A stretch of DNA of 64,000 bases from Planktothrix sp. FACHB-1365 (lineage in GTDB: Bacteria > Cyanobacteriota > Cyanobacteriia > Cyanobacteriales > Microcoleaceae): NCBI RefSeq assembly GCF_014697575.1, contig NZ_JACJSC010000003.1:62001-126000 (forward strand), read 5' to 3'. Positions 27,718 to 35,509 of this stretch are shown here, one piece after another. Each line of letters starts with the position of its first letter. The stretch's first letter is position 1. The notes under the pieces are model-generated. The model saw nothing but the letters and a program-made list of their open reading frames with translations, was not told the origin of the DNA and did not search any database. The position numbers were made by a program, and so were the translations under genes.

Positions 27718-27789
27718 TTATAAACCAGAAAAGGGATTTTCTTCAAAGCGAACCGTCACAGGTAAATGAGTCGCCATATCCACAATCAT
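27718..27789 (-). pseudogene. possible 3' remnant of a coding sequence at the island's left edge
   Basis: On the minus strand a short open frame ends MATHLPVTVRFEENPFSGL-stop, preceded by an in-frame stop. The sequence reads like the C-terminus of a real protein, possibly a transposase, whose upstream part has been lost. Only 23 codons remain, so identity is a guess. Confidence 0.3.
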
Positions 27790-27912
27790 CTATCCACATC
27801 GGCAGTGAGAGAAATCTTTGTAATTTTTTAATGCGACTTCTCTGTAGAATGGGGCTGGGAAAATTTTCCGCCAAAGTTTCCAATCGTATCCAACGATTTT
27901 TTTTGCAGTAGT

Positions 27913-30051
27913 ATGATGACAATCGATACCATCGGCTTGTCGCCCTTTGATCTCTTAGTGATGTTCGCCCTCGCCGGTGCTGGATCCCTGCTGCTGCGCC
28001 CGAAGACCTCCGCCAATCAAGGGCAGTCAACAGCCCCCAGCGCGCCTCTGCCGGCGGCGATGGAGCGTCTTGGCAAGCATTCATTCGAGCGCATCGCGCG
28101 GCTCACCTCAGTGGAAGACCCGGAACGTTTGCAGCAGATCGCGTCCCTGTCGTCGGACACCGACGCGGTACCCGACGCCCATGAGCAGGCGGGCTATCGG
28201 GAGCTTGGTTACGCCTTGAGTGCCCTCGGCGTTGGCCTTGCCGGCCGGCTATTGTACCCGCCGCTAGCGGTGCTCAGCGCGCCCTTGTTGGCGATCATCG
28301 GTGTTGGTCGAGCGCGGCTCGCCTACCGCTCACTCAGTGAGCGGAGGCAATTAGACCTCAGTGCCATCGACACACTGATATGTATCGCGATCCTCGCCAC
28401 AGGTAACTTTGTGAGCGGAGCCCTCGGCTACACTATCGTCGCAGCGAGTTCGATCATGCTGAGCCGCATCCAGACCAGTTCTCGCCGCAAGCTCATCGAC
28501 ATCTTCGGTGAGCGCCCGCGCACCGCTTGGGTGCGAGTAGACAGCGTGGTGGTCGAGCGTCCCATCGAGGAGGTAGTGGTGGGCATCGAGGTCGTCGTCG
28601 GTGCCGGCGAGGTCATCCCCGTGGACGGGGTGGTGGTTGAGGGCCAAGCGACCGTCGATCAGCAAGCATTGACTGGTGAATCGGAGTATGTGCTGCGCGA
28701 GCCAGGTGACACGGTGCTGGCAACCACTATGGTTCGGAGTGGGCGCGTGGTCATCTCCGCCGAGCGCACTGGGTCTGCTACCACCGCTGGACAAATCGGC
28801 GAGATGCTGGAACGGACTTCAGCAGATAACCTGGATGCACAACTGCGGAGCGAGCGCCTCGGCAACGCCTCGGTGCTGCCGACACTGGTACTGAGCGGCG
28901 TTGCTCTCGGCATCATCGGCCCCTCGGCCTCCCTCGCCAACCTGGTGGCGACCTATGGCTGGTCGCTACGGCTGCTAACGCCGCTTAGCCTGTACAGCTT
29001 CCTGACTGTCTGCTCACGGCGTGGCATTTTAATCAAGGACGGTCGCGGGCTGGAAGACCTACCGAGGGTTGACACCGTGGTATTCGACAAGACAGGCACT
29101 CTGACGCTGGATCGCCTGCAAGTCACGGACATCCATTGCTTCGAGGCAATACCTGCCACCGAAGTGCTGCGCTATGCAGCGATGGCTGAACAGAGGCAGA
29201 GCCACCCGATTGCCCGGGCGATCCTAGACGAGGCTGCTGCCAAGGGGATCGCGGCGGAGGTACTCGACGACATCCACTACGAACTCAGCCGAGGCATCGC
29301 CGGCACCCTCGACGGTGTTGAGGTGCGGGTCGGCAACGAGCGCTTCATGCACGACAGCGGCATCGAAGTGCCGGCTGCTGTACACGCACAGCAGCAAGCG
29401 ATTCAGGAGGATGGTGGCGGTCTAGTGATGGTGGCCCTAGGTGGCCGACTCATCGGCGGCATCGAATGGCGCGCCAAGCTGCGGCCCGAAACCCCAGCCG
29501 TAGTGGCGAGGCTGCGCCAGCGCGGACTCAAGGTGCTAATCATCTCCGGCGACCGCGAGGCACCGACTCGATCACTTGCACACGATCTGGGTGTCGACGG
29601 CTACCATGCCGAGGTTCTACCCTCTGACAAATCCGGGCTCATCGAGGCGATGCAGGCGGACGGGCGCTCGGTCTGCTTTGTCGGGGACGGCATCAACGAT
29701 ACCCTCGCGCTGCGCGCATCCACCGTGTCGATCTCCCTTTCAGGTGGCACCTCGGCTGCGGTGGACACAGCACAGATCATCTTGATGGACGGAAGCCTGG
29801 GACAGCTTGATGGGCTGTTCGAGATCGCAGCCCGCTTCGATGCGAATATGTCTCGTAACTTCGCGACTTCCATCATTCCCAGCGTCATCTGTACCTTTGG
29901 TGCCTTTTTCTTGCACATGGGCTTCGTGTCTGCGATCGTCGTCCAGACCACCGGCATCGCTGTCGGTGTATGCAACGCACTCGGTGCGCGCCAGGCACAG
30001 ATGGATCTCGACCCTGAGCCGAACAACTCGCCCCCAGTGGCATCCCTCTAA
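27913..30051 (+). CDS. P-type ATPase, P1B-like but without CPC motif or HMA domain
   Basis: This 712-residue membrane pump has all phosphorylation-cycle motifs: LTGES in the actuator domain, DKTGTLT with the phosphorylated Asp392, the SHPIARAI (HP) motif of P1B pumps, and GDGINDTLALRAS. Hydrophobic segments lie in pairs before the actuator, between actuator and DKTG, and near the C-terminus (SVICTFGAFFLHMGFVSAIVVQ). In the helix before DKTG, spacing to GILIKDG places Y348-G349-W350 where metal pumps have CPC; a TPL follows 8 residues later. There is also no N-terminal heavy-metal-binding domain. The substrate is therefore unknown and may not be a soft metal. It opens the island operon; the next ATG follows 19 bases after the stop. 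Confidence 0.9.
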   Translation: MMTIDTIGLSPFDLLVMFALAGAGSLLLRPKTSANQGQSTAPSAPLPAAMERLGKHSFERIARLTSVEDPERLQQIASLSSDTDAVPDAHEQAGYRELGYALSALGVGLAGRLLYPPLAVLSAPLLAIIGVGRARLAYRSLSERRQLDLSAIDTLICIAILATGNFVSGALGYTIVAASSIMLSRIQTSSRRKLIDIFGERPRTAWVRVDSVVVERPIEEVVVGIEVVVGAGEVIPVDGVVVEGQATVDQQALTGESEYVLREPGDTVLATTMVRSGRVVISAERTGSATTAGQIGEMLERTSADNLDAQLRSERLGNASVLPTLVLSGVALGIIGPSASLANLVATYGWSLRLLTPLSLYSFLTVCSRRGILIKDGRGLEDLPRVDTVVFDKTGTLTLDRLQVTDIHCFEAIPATEVLRYAAMAEQRQSHPIARAILDEAAAKGIAAEVLDDIHYELSRGIAGTLDGVEVRVGNERFMHDSGIEVPAAVHAQQQAIQEDGGGLVMVALGGRLIGGIEWRAKLRPETPAVVARLRQRGLKVLIISGDREAPTRSLAHDLGVDGYHAEVLPSDKSGLIEAMQADGRSVCFVGDGINDTLALRASTVSISLSGGTSAAVDTAQIILMDGSLGQLDGLFEIAARFDANMSRNFATSIIPSVICTFGAFFLHMGFVSAIVVQTTGIAVGVCNALGARQAQMDLDPEPNNSPPVASL

Positions 30052-30070
30052 GTCAATAAAAGCATCTGTA

Positions 30071-31525
30071 ATGAATAATTCAAGCACCTCCAGATCCGCC
30101 GATATCCGGGCGCGCCTCGGGCATCCGGTGATCGATGCCGACGGCCATTGGATTGAGCCGATTCCCTTATTTCTGGACTATCTCCAAGAGGTCGGTGGCA
30201 CCGACATGCGCGATCGGGTCATCCGTGATGCCAAGCAAAGCGTTTGGTACGACCTGAGCCCAGAAGAACGGCTCGCGCGCCGACTGCCACGACCGTGGTG
30301 GTGGGGCGAGACCACCCACACGCTGGATCGCGCCACCAGTATACTCCCCGATCTGCTGCACCATCGTCTGGACGAATTCGGTGTTGACTTCAGCATCGTC
30401 TACTCGACCCTCGCCTTCGACTTCGTGGCCCACCCCGATGCCGAGTTGCGCCAGGCGGCTTGCCGGGCACTGAACAATATGAACCGCGATGCCTTCGGTC
30501 CCTATCGCAAGCGACTTAGACCGGCAGCGGTGCTGCCGATGTTCACACCAGACGAGGCTATCACCGAACTCGACTACGCTGCCGGCGAGCTCGGCTTCAA
30601 GGTCGCCATGATCACCAACCACGTGCGACGGCCTATCCGCACGCATCTGGAGGCTGGTGTCGACCCGGCTCGTGCTGACTACTACATCGACAACTTGGTA
30701 CTGGAGAGCGAGTACGACTACGACCCGCTATGGAGCAAGTTCGTCGAGCACCGCATTGCCGTCACCACCCATGCGGACAGCATCGGCTGGGGTGACCGAC
30801 GATCGGGCAACTTTACCTACAACCACGTCGGGCACTTCGCCGCAGCATCGCACGCATTCACCAAGGGCTTAGTCTTGAGCGGAGTGCTGCACCGCTTCCC
30901 GACACTCAAGTTCGCAATGCTTGAGGGCGGCGTCGGCTGGGCTTGCAACCTGCTTACCGATCTAATCAGTCATTGGGAGAAGCGCAGGCCCGAGGCACTG
31001 ATGGAGAACACTCTACCGACGAATCTTGATATGGAGCATCTCGCCGAACTCATGCGACGGCATGGGGGCCAGCGCTATGAGGACAAGCTTGACGAGCTGC
31101 TCGGCTGCGTCAGCATGGCTGCGCCCTTTATGTCACCGGCTGAGGCGGCCGCCCGTGAGCCCAAAGATGGCTTCGACGACTTCGCAGCCAATCCGATCAA
31201 GTCCGCCGAGGCACTGCGCACCCAGTTCGTAGAGCAACTCTATTTCGGCTGCGAGTCCGATGACCTCAGCACTGTGTGGGCTTTCGACAAGCACGGCAAC
31301 CACCGCCTCAACACCTTGTTCAGCTCGGATTTCAGTCACTTCGACGTGGTGCATATGAACCGAGTCCTCGAGGAAGCCTACGAACTCGTTGAACAGGAGA
31401 TGCTCAACCCGGCGGAATTCAAGGAATTCACCTTCGGCAACATCGCCAAGCTGCACACCGCAATGAACCCGGACTTCTTTGTCGGCACGGTGGTAGAGGA
31501 CGCGGTGAAGGAGTGGCAGGCATGA
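30071..31525 (+). CDS. amidohydrolase-2 family (ACMSD-like) metal-dependent hydrolase/decarboxylase
   Basis: I start at the ATG at 30071; the 88 residues that could precede it are only another frame of the ATPase gene. The 484-residue TIM-barrel protein begins GHPVIDADGHWIEPIP, the family's first metal-ligand region, has a central TTHADSIGW and an active-site-like FSSDFSHFD near the end. Many relatives decarboxylate or hydrolyse aromatic or cyclic acids, but no specific substrate can be named. It overlaps the next gene by 4 bases (ATGA), showing tight coupling. It is GC-rich like its neighbours. There is no signal peptide, so it is cytoplasmic. Confidence 0.85.
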   Translation: MNNSSTSRSADIRARLGHPVIDADGHWIEPIPLFLDYLQEVGGTDMRDRVIRDAKQSVWYDLSPEERLARRLPRPWWWGETTHTLDRATSILPDLLHHRLDEFGVDFSIVYSTLAFDFVAHPDAELRQAACRALNNMNRDAFGPYRKRLRPAAVLPMFTPDEAITELDYAAGELGFKVAMITNHVRRPIRTHLEAGVDPARADYYIDNLVLESEYDYDPLWSKFVEHRIAVTTHADSIGWGDRRSGNFTYNHVGHFAAASHAFTKGLVLSGVLHRFPTLKFAMLEGGVGWACNLLTDLISHWEKRRPEALMENTLPTNLDMEHLAELMRRHGGQRYEDKLDELLGCVSMAAPFMSPAEAAAREPKDGFDDFAANPIKSAEALRTQFVEQLYFGCESDDLSTVWAFDKHGNHRLNTLFSSDFSHFDVVHMNRVLEEAYELVEQEMLNPAEFKEFTFGNIAKLHTAMNPDFFVGTVVEDAVKEWQA

Positions 31526-31962
31526 GCCTGGAAGCGAAACTCGCGATCCTGGAGCAGATCGCACGCTACTCCCACACCTTCGATGGCTGCAACCTAGATG
31601 CCTTCGCGGCGATCTTCAGCAAGGATGGGGTGTTTGAGGTCTATGCGGCGGACGCGGTGGCTCCCGAACTGCGCCTGGTCGGTCGAGCAGGCATCCAGGC
31701 TTGGGTGAGCGACTGGTATCAAAATCTGGAACCAGGCCGGCGTTCACGCCACTATCAGACGAACACACTCTTTCACACGCTCACGGATGAGAGTGCTGAA
31801 ACCTCCACCATGCTCCTGTTAACGGTGCAGTTCGGTGATGAGCCACAGCCGAGGGTCAAGCTGACCGGTGTCTATCACGACCGATGGAAGCGGTCTGACG
31901 GCGGCTGGCTGCTGGTTTATCGTGCGCTGTCGCACGACCGCAGTACACCCCTTGAGGACTAA
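31522..31962 (+). CDS. SnoaL-like / NTF2-fold protein
   Basis: The 146-residue protein has the typical NTF2-fold blocks: an N-terminal helix (AKLAILEQIARYSHTFDGCNLDAFAAIFSKDGVFEV), a middle VGRAGIQAWVSDWYQ, and a final sheet ending in YHDRWKRSDGGWLLVYRALSHD. Such proteins act as small isomerases, cyclases, dehydratases or as accessory subunits of oxygenases; the reaction here is unknown. Its start overlaps the amidohydrolase stop (ATGA), and the SDR start follows 4 bases after its own stop, so the three form one translationally coupled cassette. Confidence 0.85.
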   Translation: MSLEAKLAILEQIARYSHTFDGCNLDAFAAIFSKDGVFEVYAADAVAPELRLVGRAGIQAWVSDWYQNLEPGRRSRHYQTNTLFHTLTDESAETSTMLLLTVQFGDEPQPRVKLTGVYHDRWKRSDGGWLLVYRALSHDRSTPLED

Positions 31963-31966
31963 TGCC

Positions 31967-32719
31967 ATGTCGAATACTGCCAAACCAACTTGCAACCTAG
32001 CGGGAAGCGTCGTCGTGGTCACTGGGGCGAGCAAAGGAATTGGCCGCGCTATTGCCCTTCGTCTCGCCCAGGAGGGGTGCGCCCTGGTTCTCGTCGCCCG
32101 CAGCGAACACTTGCTGCAAGCGGTGGCGGCTGAAATCCACGAGCAGGTAGCGAATCCACCGCCCGTGAGCTTGGAAGTGGCTGACCTGAGCGATCCGGCT
32201 CACTGTGAGGCGCTGATCCCTAGTATCGAGGAAGCCTGCGGCCGTATCGACGTCCTCATCAACAATGCTGGGATCACGGGTCACATTTGCCCTCTACACG
32301 AGTCCACGGCTGCAGACATCCGCCGAACCATCGACATCAACCTCACCACCCCGACCATCCTCACCGCCCAGGCATTGCGGGGCATGATTACGCGCCAGCA
32401 CGGCACGATCCTAAACATCAACTCGATTGTGGCGAAAACCAGTTTCCCGAACTGGGGACCCTATTGCGCGAGCAAACATGGTATGCACGCCATCGCTGAG
32501 AGCGTTGCAGAGGAGCAGCGAGGCAATGGCATTCGGGTGCTCGGTCTGTATCTCGGTGCCGTCGATACTCCTATCTGGGACGGTGTGGCGGATAGCTCTG
32601 GGCGCAGTGCTATGCTGACGCCGGAGCGCGTAGCCGATGCCGCCGCCTTCATGCTGTTGCAGCCGGATGATACCTTCATCCCGGAGCTCGTGCTTCGATC
32701 CATGGCATTTGGCCTGTAG
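31967..32719 (+). CDS. short-chain dehydrogenase/reductase (SDR)
   Basis: This is a classical NAD(P)-dependent SDR of 250 residues. The cofactor loop is TGASKGIG, followed by NNAG, the catalytic Ser in NINSIVAKTS and the YCASK (Y-x3-K) pair. The sequence before position 31967 in the same frame belongs to the previous gene. The start ATG gives MSNTAKPTCNLAGSVVVVTG. As last gene of the island cassette it probably oxidises or reduces an alcohol or ketone made by its partners. Substrate unknown. Confidence 0.9.
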   Translation: MSNTAKPTCNLAGSVVVVTGASKGIGRAIALRLAQEGCALVLVARSEHLLQAVAAEIHEQVANPPPVSLEVADLSDPAHCEALIPSIEEACGRIDVLINNAGITGHICPLHESTAADIRRTIDINLTTPTILTAQALRGMITRQHGTILNINSIVAKTSFPNWGPYCASKHGMHAIAESVAEEQRGNGIRVLGLYLGAVDTPIWDGVADSSGRSAMLTPERVADAAAFMLLQPDDTFIPELVLRSMAFGL

Positions 32720-32727
32720 CCACCTTG

Positions 32728-32973
32728 ATGCCTCGGCAGACCTCTGTGATCACCTGCTACTTTATCGCCGTGGCAGCCGCCGTTGTTTGGACGTTTTGGC
32801 TAGCCCGGATGATCCCCAATTTTATAGTGCCTCTGGGCAGAAATAACTACCCAGTCTTACAAACCTCTAATTTAGGGAGTTTTTCACAAGCGATAAACAG
32901 CTATCAAAAAGATTTGGGATTGAAGAACTGTAAAGTGTTACCCCGTCAGTTATCCACCATTCAAAAACCATGA
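32728..32973 (+). pseudogene. chimeric ORF across the island's right junction
   Basis: The frame starts in GC-rich DNA with a membrane-like segment (VITCYFIAVAAAVVWTFWLAR) and crosses without a stop into AT-rich DNA near 32820. It ends in YQKDLGLKNCKVLPRQ..., with the stop overlapping the next gene's ATG by 4 bases (ATGA). The simplest reading is that the first half is a broken island gene and the second the 3' end of a native gene formerly coupled to the exporter. It may still be translated. Neither half is recognised. Confidence 0.5.
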
Positions 32974-33980
32974 AAAATTTCAACTTCAAAATTAATCACT
33001 TTTTTTTCACGATTGTAATTATTACAATTTGGCTCATTTATATGAGTTATACTCATCAATGGAATTTATTCATAGAAAATTGGTTCATGTCAATAACGAT
33101 GATATTTGGATCTTTTATTGCTGGAGCAACAGCCGAAGGAGGCGGAGCAGTTGCTTTCCCTGTTATGACTCTAATTTTTCACATCACGCCAGATATTGCA
33201 CGTAATTTTAGTTTAGCAATTCAAAGCATCGGTATGAGCGCCGCTGCTTACTTAATTATTACTCAAAGAATTCCTATTAATAAAACGTATTTATTGCTCT
33301 GTAGCTTAGGGGGATTTTTAGGATTAATTTTGGGGACTTACTTAATTGCTCCTCTCGTCTCTCCTCCTTATACTAAAATGTTTTTTGTTTCTTTATGGCT
33401 CAGTTTCGGAGTTATTCTTTTTTGCATAAACATTAATGAATCGCATCAAAAGAAAGAATCTCTTCCGCCTCTATCTACAACTGACAAAAATATACTTATA
33501 TTATTAGGTTTTTTAGGAGGTATCGTTGTTTCTATTGTTGGTACTGGCATCGATATACTAACATTTGCTTTTGTAACAGTCAGATATCGATTATCTGAAA
33601 AAATTGCTACTCCAACCAGTGTCTGTCTGATGGCAGGAAATTCTATAGTTGGCTTTTTACTTCATGTTTTTTGGATTGGTGATTTTGGAATTCAAGAGTT
33701 TCACTACTGGTTGGTTTGTATTCCTGTTGTCGTCTTTGGAGCTCCTTTAGGAGCTTATTTCATTAACCAGAAAAGTCGGATTTTTATAGCGAATTTTCTC
33801 TTTTTCGTGTTAATTGCACAATTTATTGGTGCTTTAATAGTTATCCAACCAAGAGGTTTGTTAGCTTGGTTTACTTTAGGCACTTTTGTAACTGGGTTAA
33901 TTCTATTTTTTAGTTTGAATCACATTGGCAGAACATCTAAAAAATCACAAGTGTTTAATTTAAAAAACCTTAAAAAGTGA
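32970..33980 (+). CDS. TauE/SafE family membrane transporter (sulfite/organosulfur exporter type)
   Basis: This 336-residue integral membrane protein has about nine hydrophobic helices and the family's first conserved block GGGAVAFPVMTLIFHITPDIARNFSLAIQSIGM. A second half-repeat (GGIVVSIVGTGIDILTFAF) shows the internal duplication usual in TauE/SafE. Family members export sulfite, sulfoacetate or related anions, but several have other substrates. Composition is AT-rich, unlike the preceding island. Its start overlaps the stop of the chimeric ORF, suggesting coupling to a native gene now damaged. Confidence 0.85.
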   Translation: MKNFNFKINHFFFTIVIITIWLIYMSYTHQWNLFIENWFMSITMIFGSFIAGATAEGGGAVAFPVMTLIFHITPDIARNFSLAIQSIGMSAAAYLIITQRIPINKTYLLLCSLGGFLGLILGTYLIAPLVSPPYTKMFFVSLWLSFGVILFCININESHQKKESLPPLSTTDKNILILLGFLGGIVVSIVGTGIDILTFAFVTVRYRLSEKIATPTSVCLMAGNSIVGFLLHVFWIGDFGIQEFHYWLVCIPVVVFGAPLGAYFINQKSRIFIANFLFFVLIAQFIGALIVIQPRGLLAWFTLGTFVTGLILFFSLNHIGRTSKKSQVFNLKNLKK

Positions 33981-33984
33981 CAAG

Positions 33985-34004
33985 CAAGCTGAAAGCTTGA
34001 TTTT
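33985..34004 (+). terminator. probable terminator after the TauE/SafE gene
   Basis: A 6-bp stem CAAGCT/AGCTTG with a GAA loop, followed by ATTTT, begins 4 bases after the stop. Confidence 0.5.
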
Positions 34005-34644
34005 GAAAGCTTTTCGCCCCATTGAGAAGATTTTTATTAAGAATTAATCAACTGAACTAATTGCCCCTGCATAATACTTGCTAACCTTCTCGATAATATG
34101 ACTGGTTTTCAAAAATACCAGTAAATCTGAGTAATATTCTACTCCTTGGAAAGTGACAGAAGAGGGATAGTATGGGAAAACTCAATTCCCAGTCTCGTTA
34201 TGAAACGTTACTCAACCCACTACAGGCTGTTTAAACGCCATCAACGCCCCTTAACTGCTCAACTAGCAATAACACACCCCTACTCCTCCAAAACAACCCT
34301 TCTAGGGGGTGAATTCTTTGGCTAAATTCATTTCTAGTAAACGGTCTAACCCTTGCCCTATTTGTGACGACATCAAAATCTCTGAATCCAACATCGGCTT
34401 TAGGGATATTTAATTGATAAGTACCAGACGGTAAAATAATCGTTTTTATCTTTTCTGTGCACTCCGCACTCCGCACTCCGCACTCCGCACTCCGCACTCT
34501 GCACTCCGCACTCCGCACTCCGCACTCCGCACTCTGCACTCCGCACTCTTGTCTTGACGGTCAAGTTCCGACGATAAAAATGTCCCGTAACGCTTTAAAC
34601 TGAAGGGTGACATTTTATTGTGTTTAAGGTTAATTGCATTAGCG
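34005..34644. other. intergenic region before tpiA with possible gene remnant
   Basis: About 640 bases with no supported gene apart from the tandem repeat at 34458-34548. On the minus strand at about 34231-34450 an open frame includes TIILPSGTYQLNIPKADVG, similar in style to the N-terminus of secreted parallel-beta-helix proteins, but it has no start and no continuation, so it is at most a decayed fragment. Confidence 0.35.
34458..34548. repeat. heptameric tandem repeat, 13 units of CACTCCG type
   Basis: Thirteen heptamers (91 bp), mostly CACTCCG with a few CACTCTG, lie upstream of tpiA. Reading frames in it (SAECGVR repeats) are artefacts. It is typical of cyanobacterial short tandem repeats. 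Confidence 0.92.
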
Positions 34645-35370
34645 GTGAGAAAAGTCATTATTGCGGGTAACTGGAAGATGTTTAAAACCCAAACAGAAGC
34701 TCAAGAGTTTCTGCAAGGGTTTACCAGTCATTTAGATGAAACCTCGGAAGACCGGGAAGTGGTACTTTGTGTACCATTTACCACCTTGGGGATTATGTCC
34801 AAAAGTTTACATGGGAGTCGCATTCTCCTCGGCGCTCAAAACATACATTGGGAAGATTCTGGAGCTTACACGGGGGAAATTTCTGGCCCGATGTTACTAG
34901 AATTTGGTATCCGCTATGTTGTTGTGGGTCACAGTGAACGACGTCAATATTTTGGCGAAACTGATGAAACGGTAAATTGGCGACTCAGAGCGGCTCAACG
35001 TCATGGGTTAACACCAATTTTATGTGTAGGAGAAACGAAACAACAACGAGATGCTGGGGAAACAGAACGTCTGATTTTCTCTCAGTTGGAAAAGGATTTA
35101 ATCGGTGTTGATCAAAACAATTTAGTGATTGCTTATGAACCGATTTGGGCAATAGGAACCGGGGATACTTGTGAAACCACAGAAGCTAATCGTGTGATTG
35201 GTTTAATTCGCAGTAAATTAATCAACCCTAATGTAACCATTCAATATGGTGGCTCTGTCAAACCAGATAATATTGATGAGATTATGGCACAGCCAGAAAT
35301 TGATGGGGCATTAGTGGGAGGGGCAAGTTTACAACCTGAAAGTTTTGCCCGAATTGTTAATTATCAGTAA
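34645..35370 (+). CDS. tpiA: triosephosphate isomerase
   Basis: The enzyme interconverts dihydroxyacetone phosphate and glyceraldehyde 3-phosphate. I choose the GTG at 34645, which gives the family-standard start (M)[11 protein letters not shown] with the catalytic Lys; the upstream in-frame codon would add nine residues without family support. The catalytic His lies in VVGHSERR and the Glu in [11 protein letters not shown], and the phosphate-binding GGSVKPDN is present. The length of 241 residues is right. The stop codon lies inside the first unit of a heptamer repeat that separates it from folP, with which it may share a transcript. Confidence 0.97.
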   Translation: MRKVIIAGNWKMFKTQTEAQEFLQGFTSHLDETSEDREVVLCVPFTTLGIMSKSLHGSRILLGAQNIHWEDSGAYTGEISGPMLLEFGIRYVVVGHSERRQYFGETDETVNWRLRAAQRHGLTPILCVGETKQQRDAGETERLIFSQLEKDLIGVDQNNLVIAYEPIWAIGTGDTCETTEANRVIGLIRSKLINPNVTIQYGGSVKPDNIDEIMAQPEIDGALVGGASLQPESFARIVNYQ

Positions 35371-35409
35371 TCAGTCATCAGTCATCAGTTATCAGTTATC
35401 AGTTATCAG
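35363..35409. repeat. heptameric tandem repeat (ATCAGTT/C)n
   Basis: About six units of ATCAGTT or ATCAGTC overlap the last bases of tpiA. It is the complement of the heptamer at 22919. Confidence 0.9.
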
Positions 35410-35446
35410 TCAAAGTGTTTACCGATTAAATTTATATTTTTCCCCT

Positions 35447-35497
35447 CTGTTCCCTGTTCCCTGTTCCCTGTTCCCTGTTCCCTGTTCCCTGTTCCCT
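35447..35497. repeat. heptameric tandem repeat (CTGTTCC)n
   Basis: About seven exact units of CTGTTCC end 13 bases before the folP ATG. The same heptamer occurs at 45371. Confidence 0.92.
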
Positions 35498-35509
35498 ATT
35501 ATCAAAATT

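Larger units (their letters stand above)
27905..32830 (+). mobile_element. GC-rich horizontally acquired island
   Basis: Composition changes abruptly from AT-rich to GC-rich near 27905-27960 and back near 32820. All codons inside favour G/C at third positions, unlike every other gene here, and I found no GCGATCGC (HIP1) in it although it is frequent outside. The island holds four complete genes on one strand and one gene fragment at its right edge. No integrase, transposase or att repeat is visible, so the mode of transfer is unknown. Confidence 0.85.

Noticed and set aside
29807-30070. 88-codon N-terminal extension of the amidohydrolase
   Set aside because: It is the out-of-frame reading of the ATPase 3' end; the family start is at 30071.
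28351-31575. Long antisense open frames in the GC-rich island
   Set aside because: They arise from high GC and lie opposite genes with complete motifs; none has domain resemblance.
34458-34548. Possible CRISPR array
   Set aside because: Units are contiguous 7-mers with no spacers; no cas genes are present in the window.
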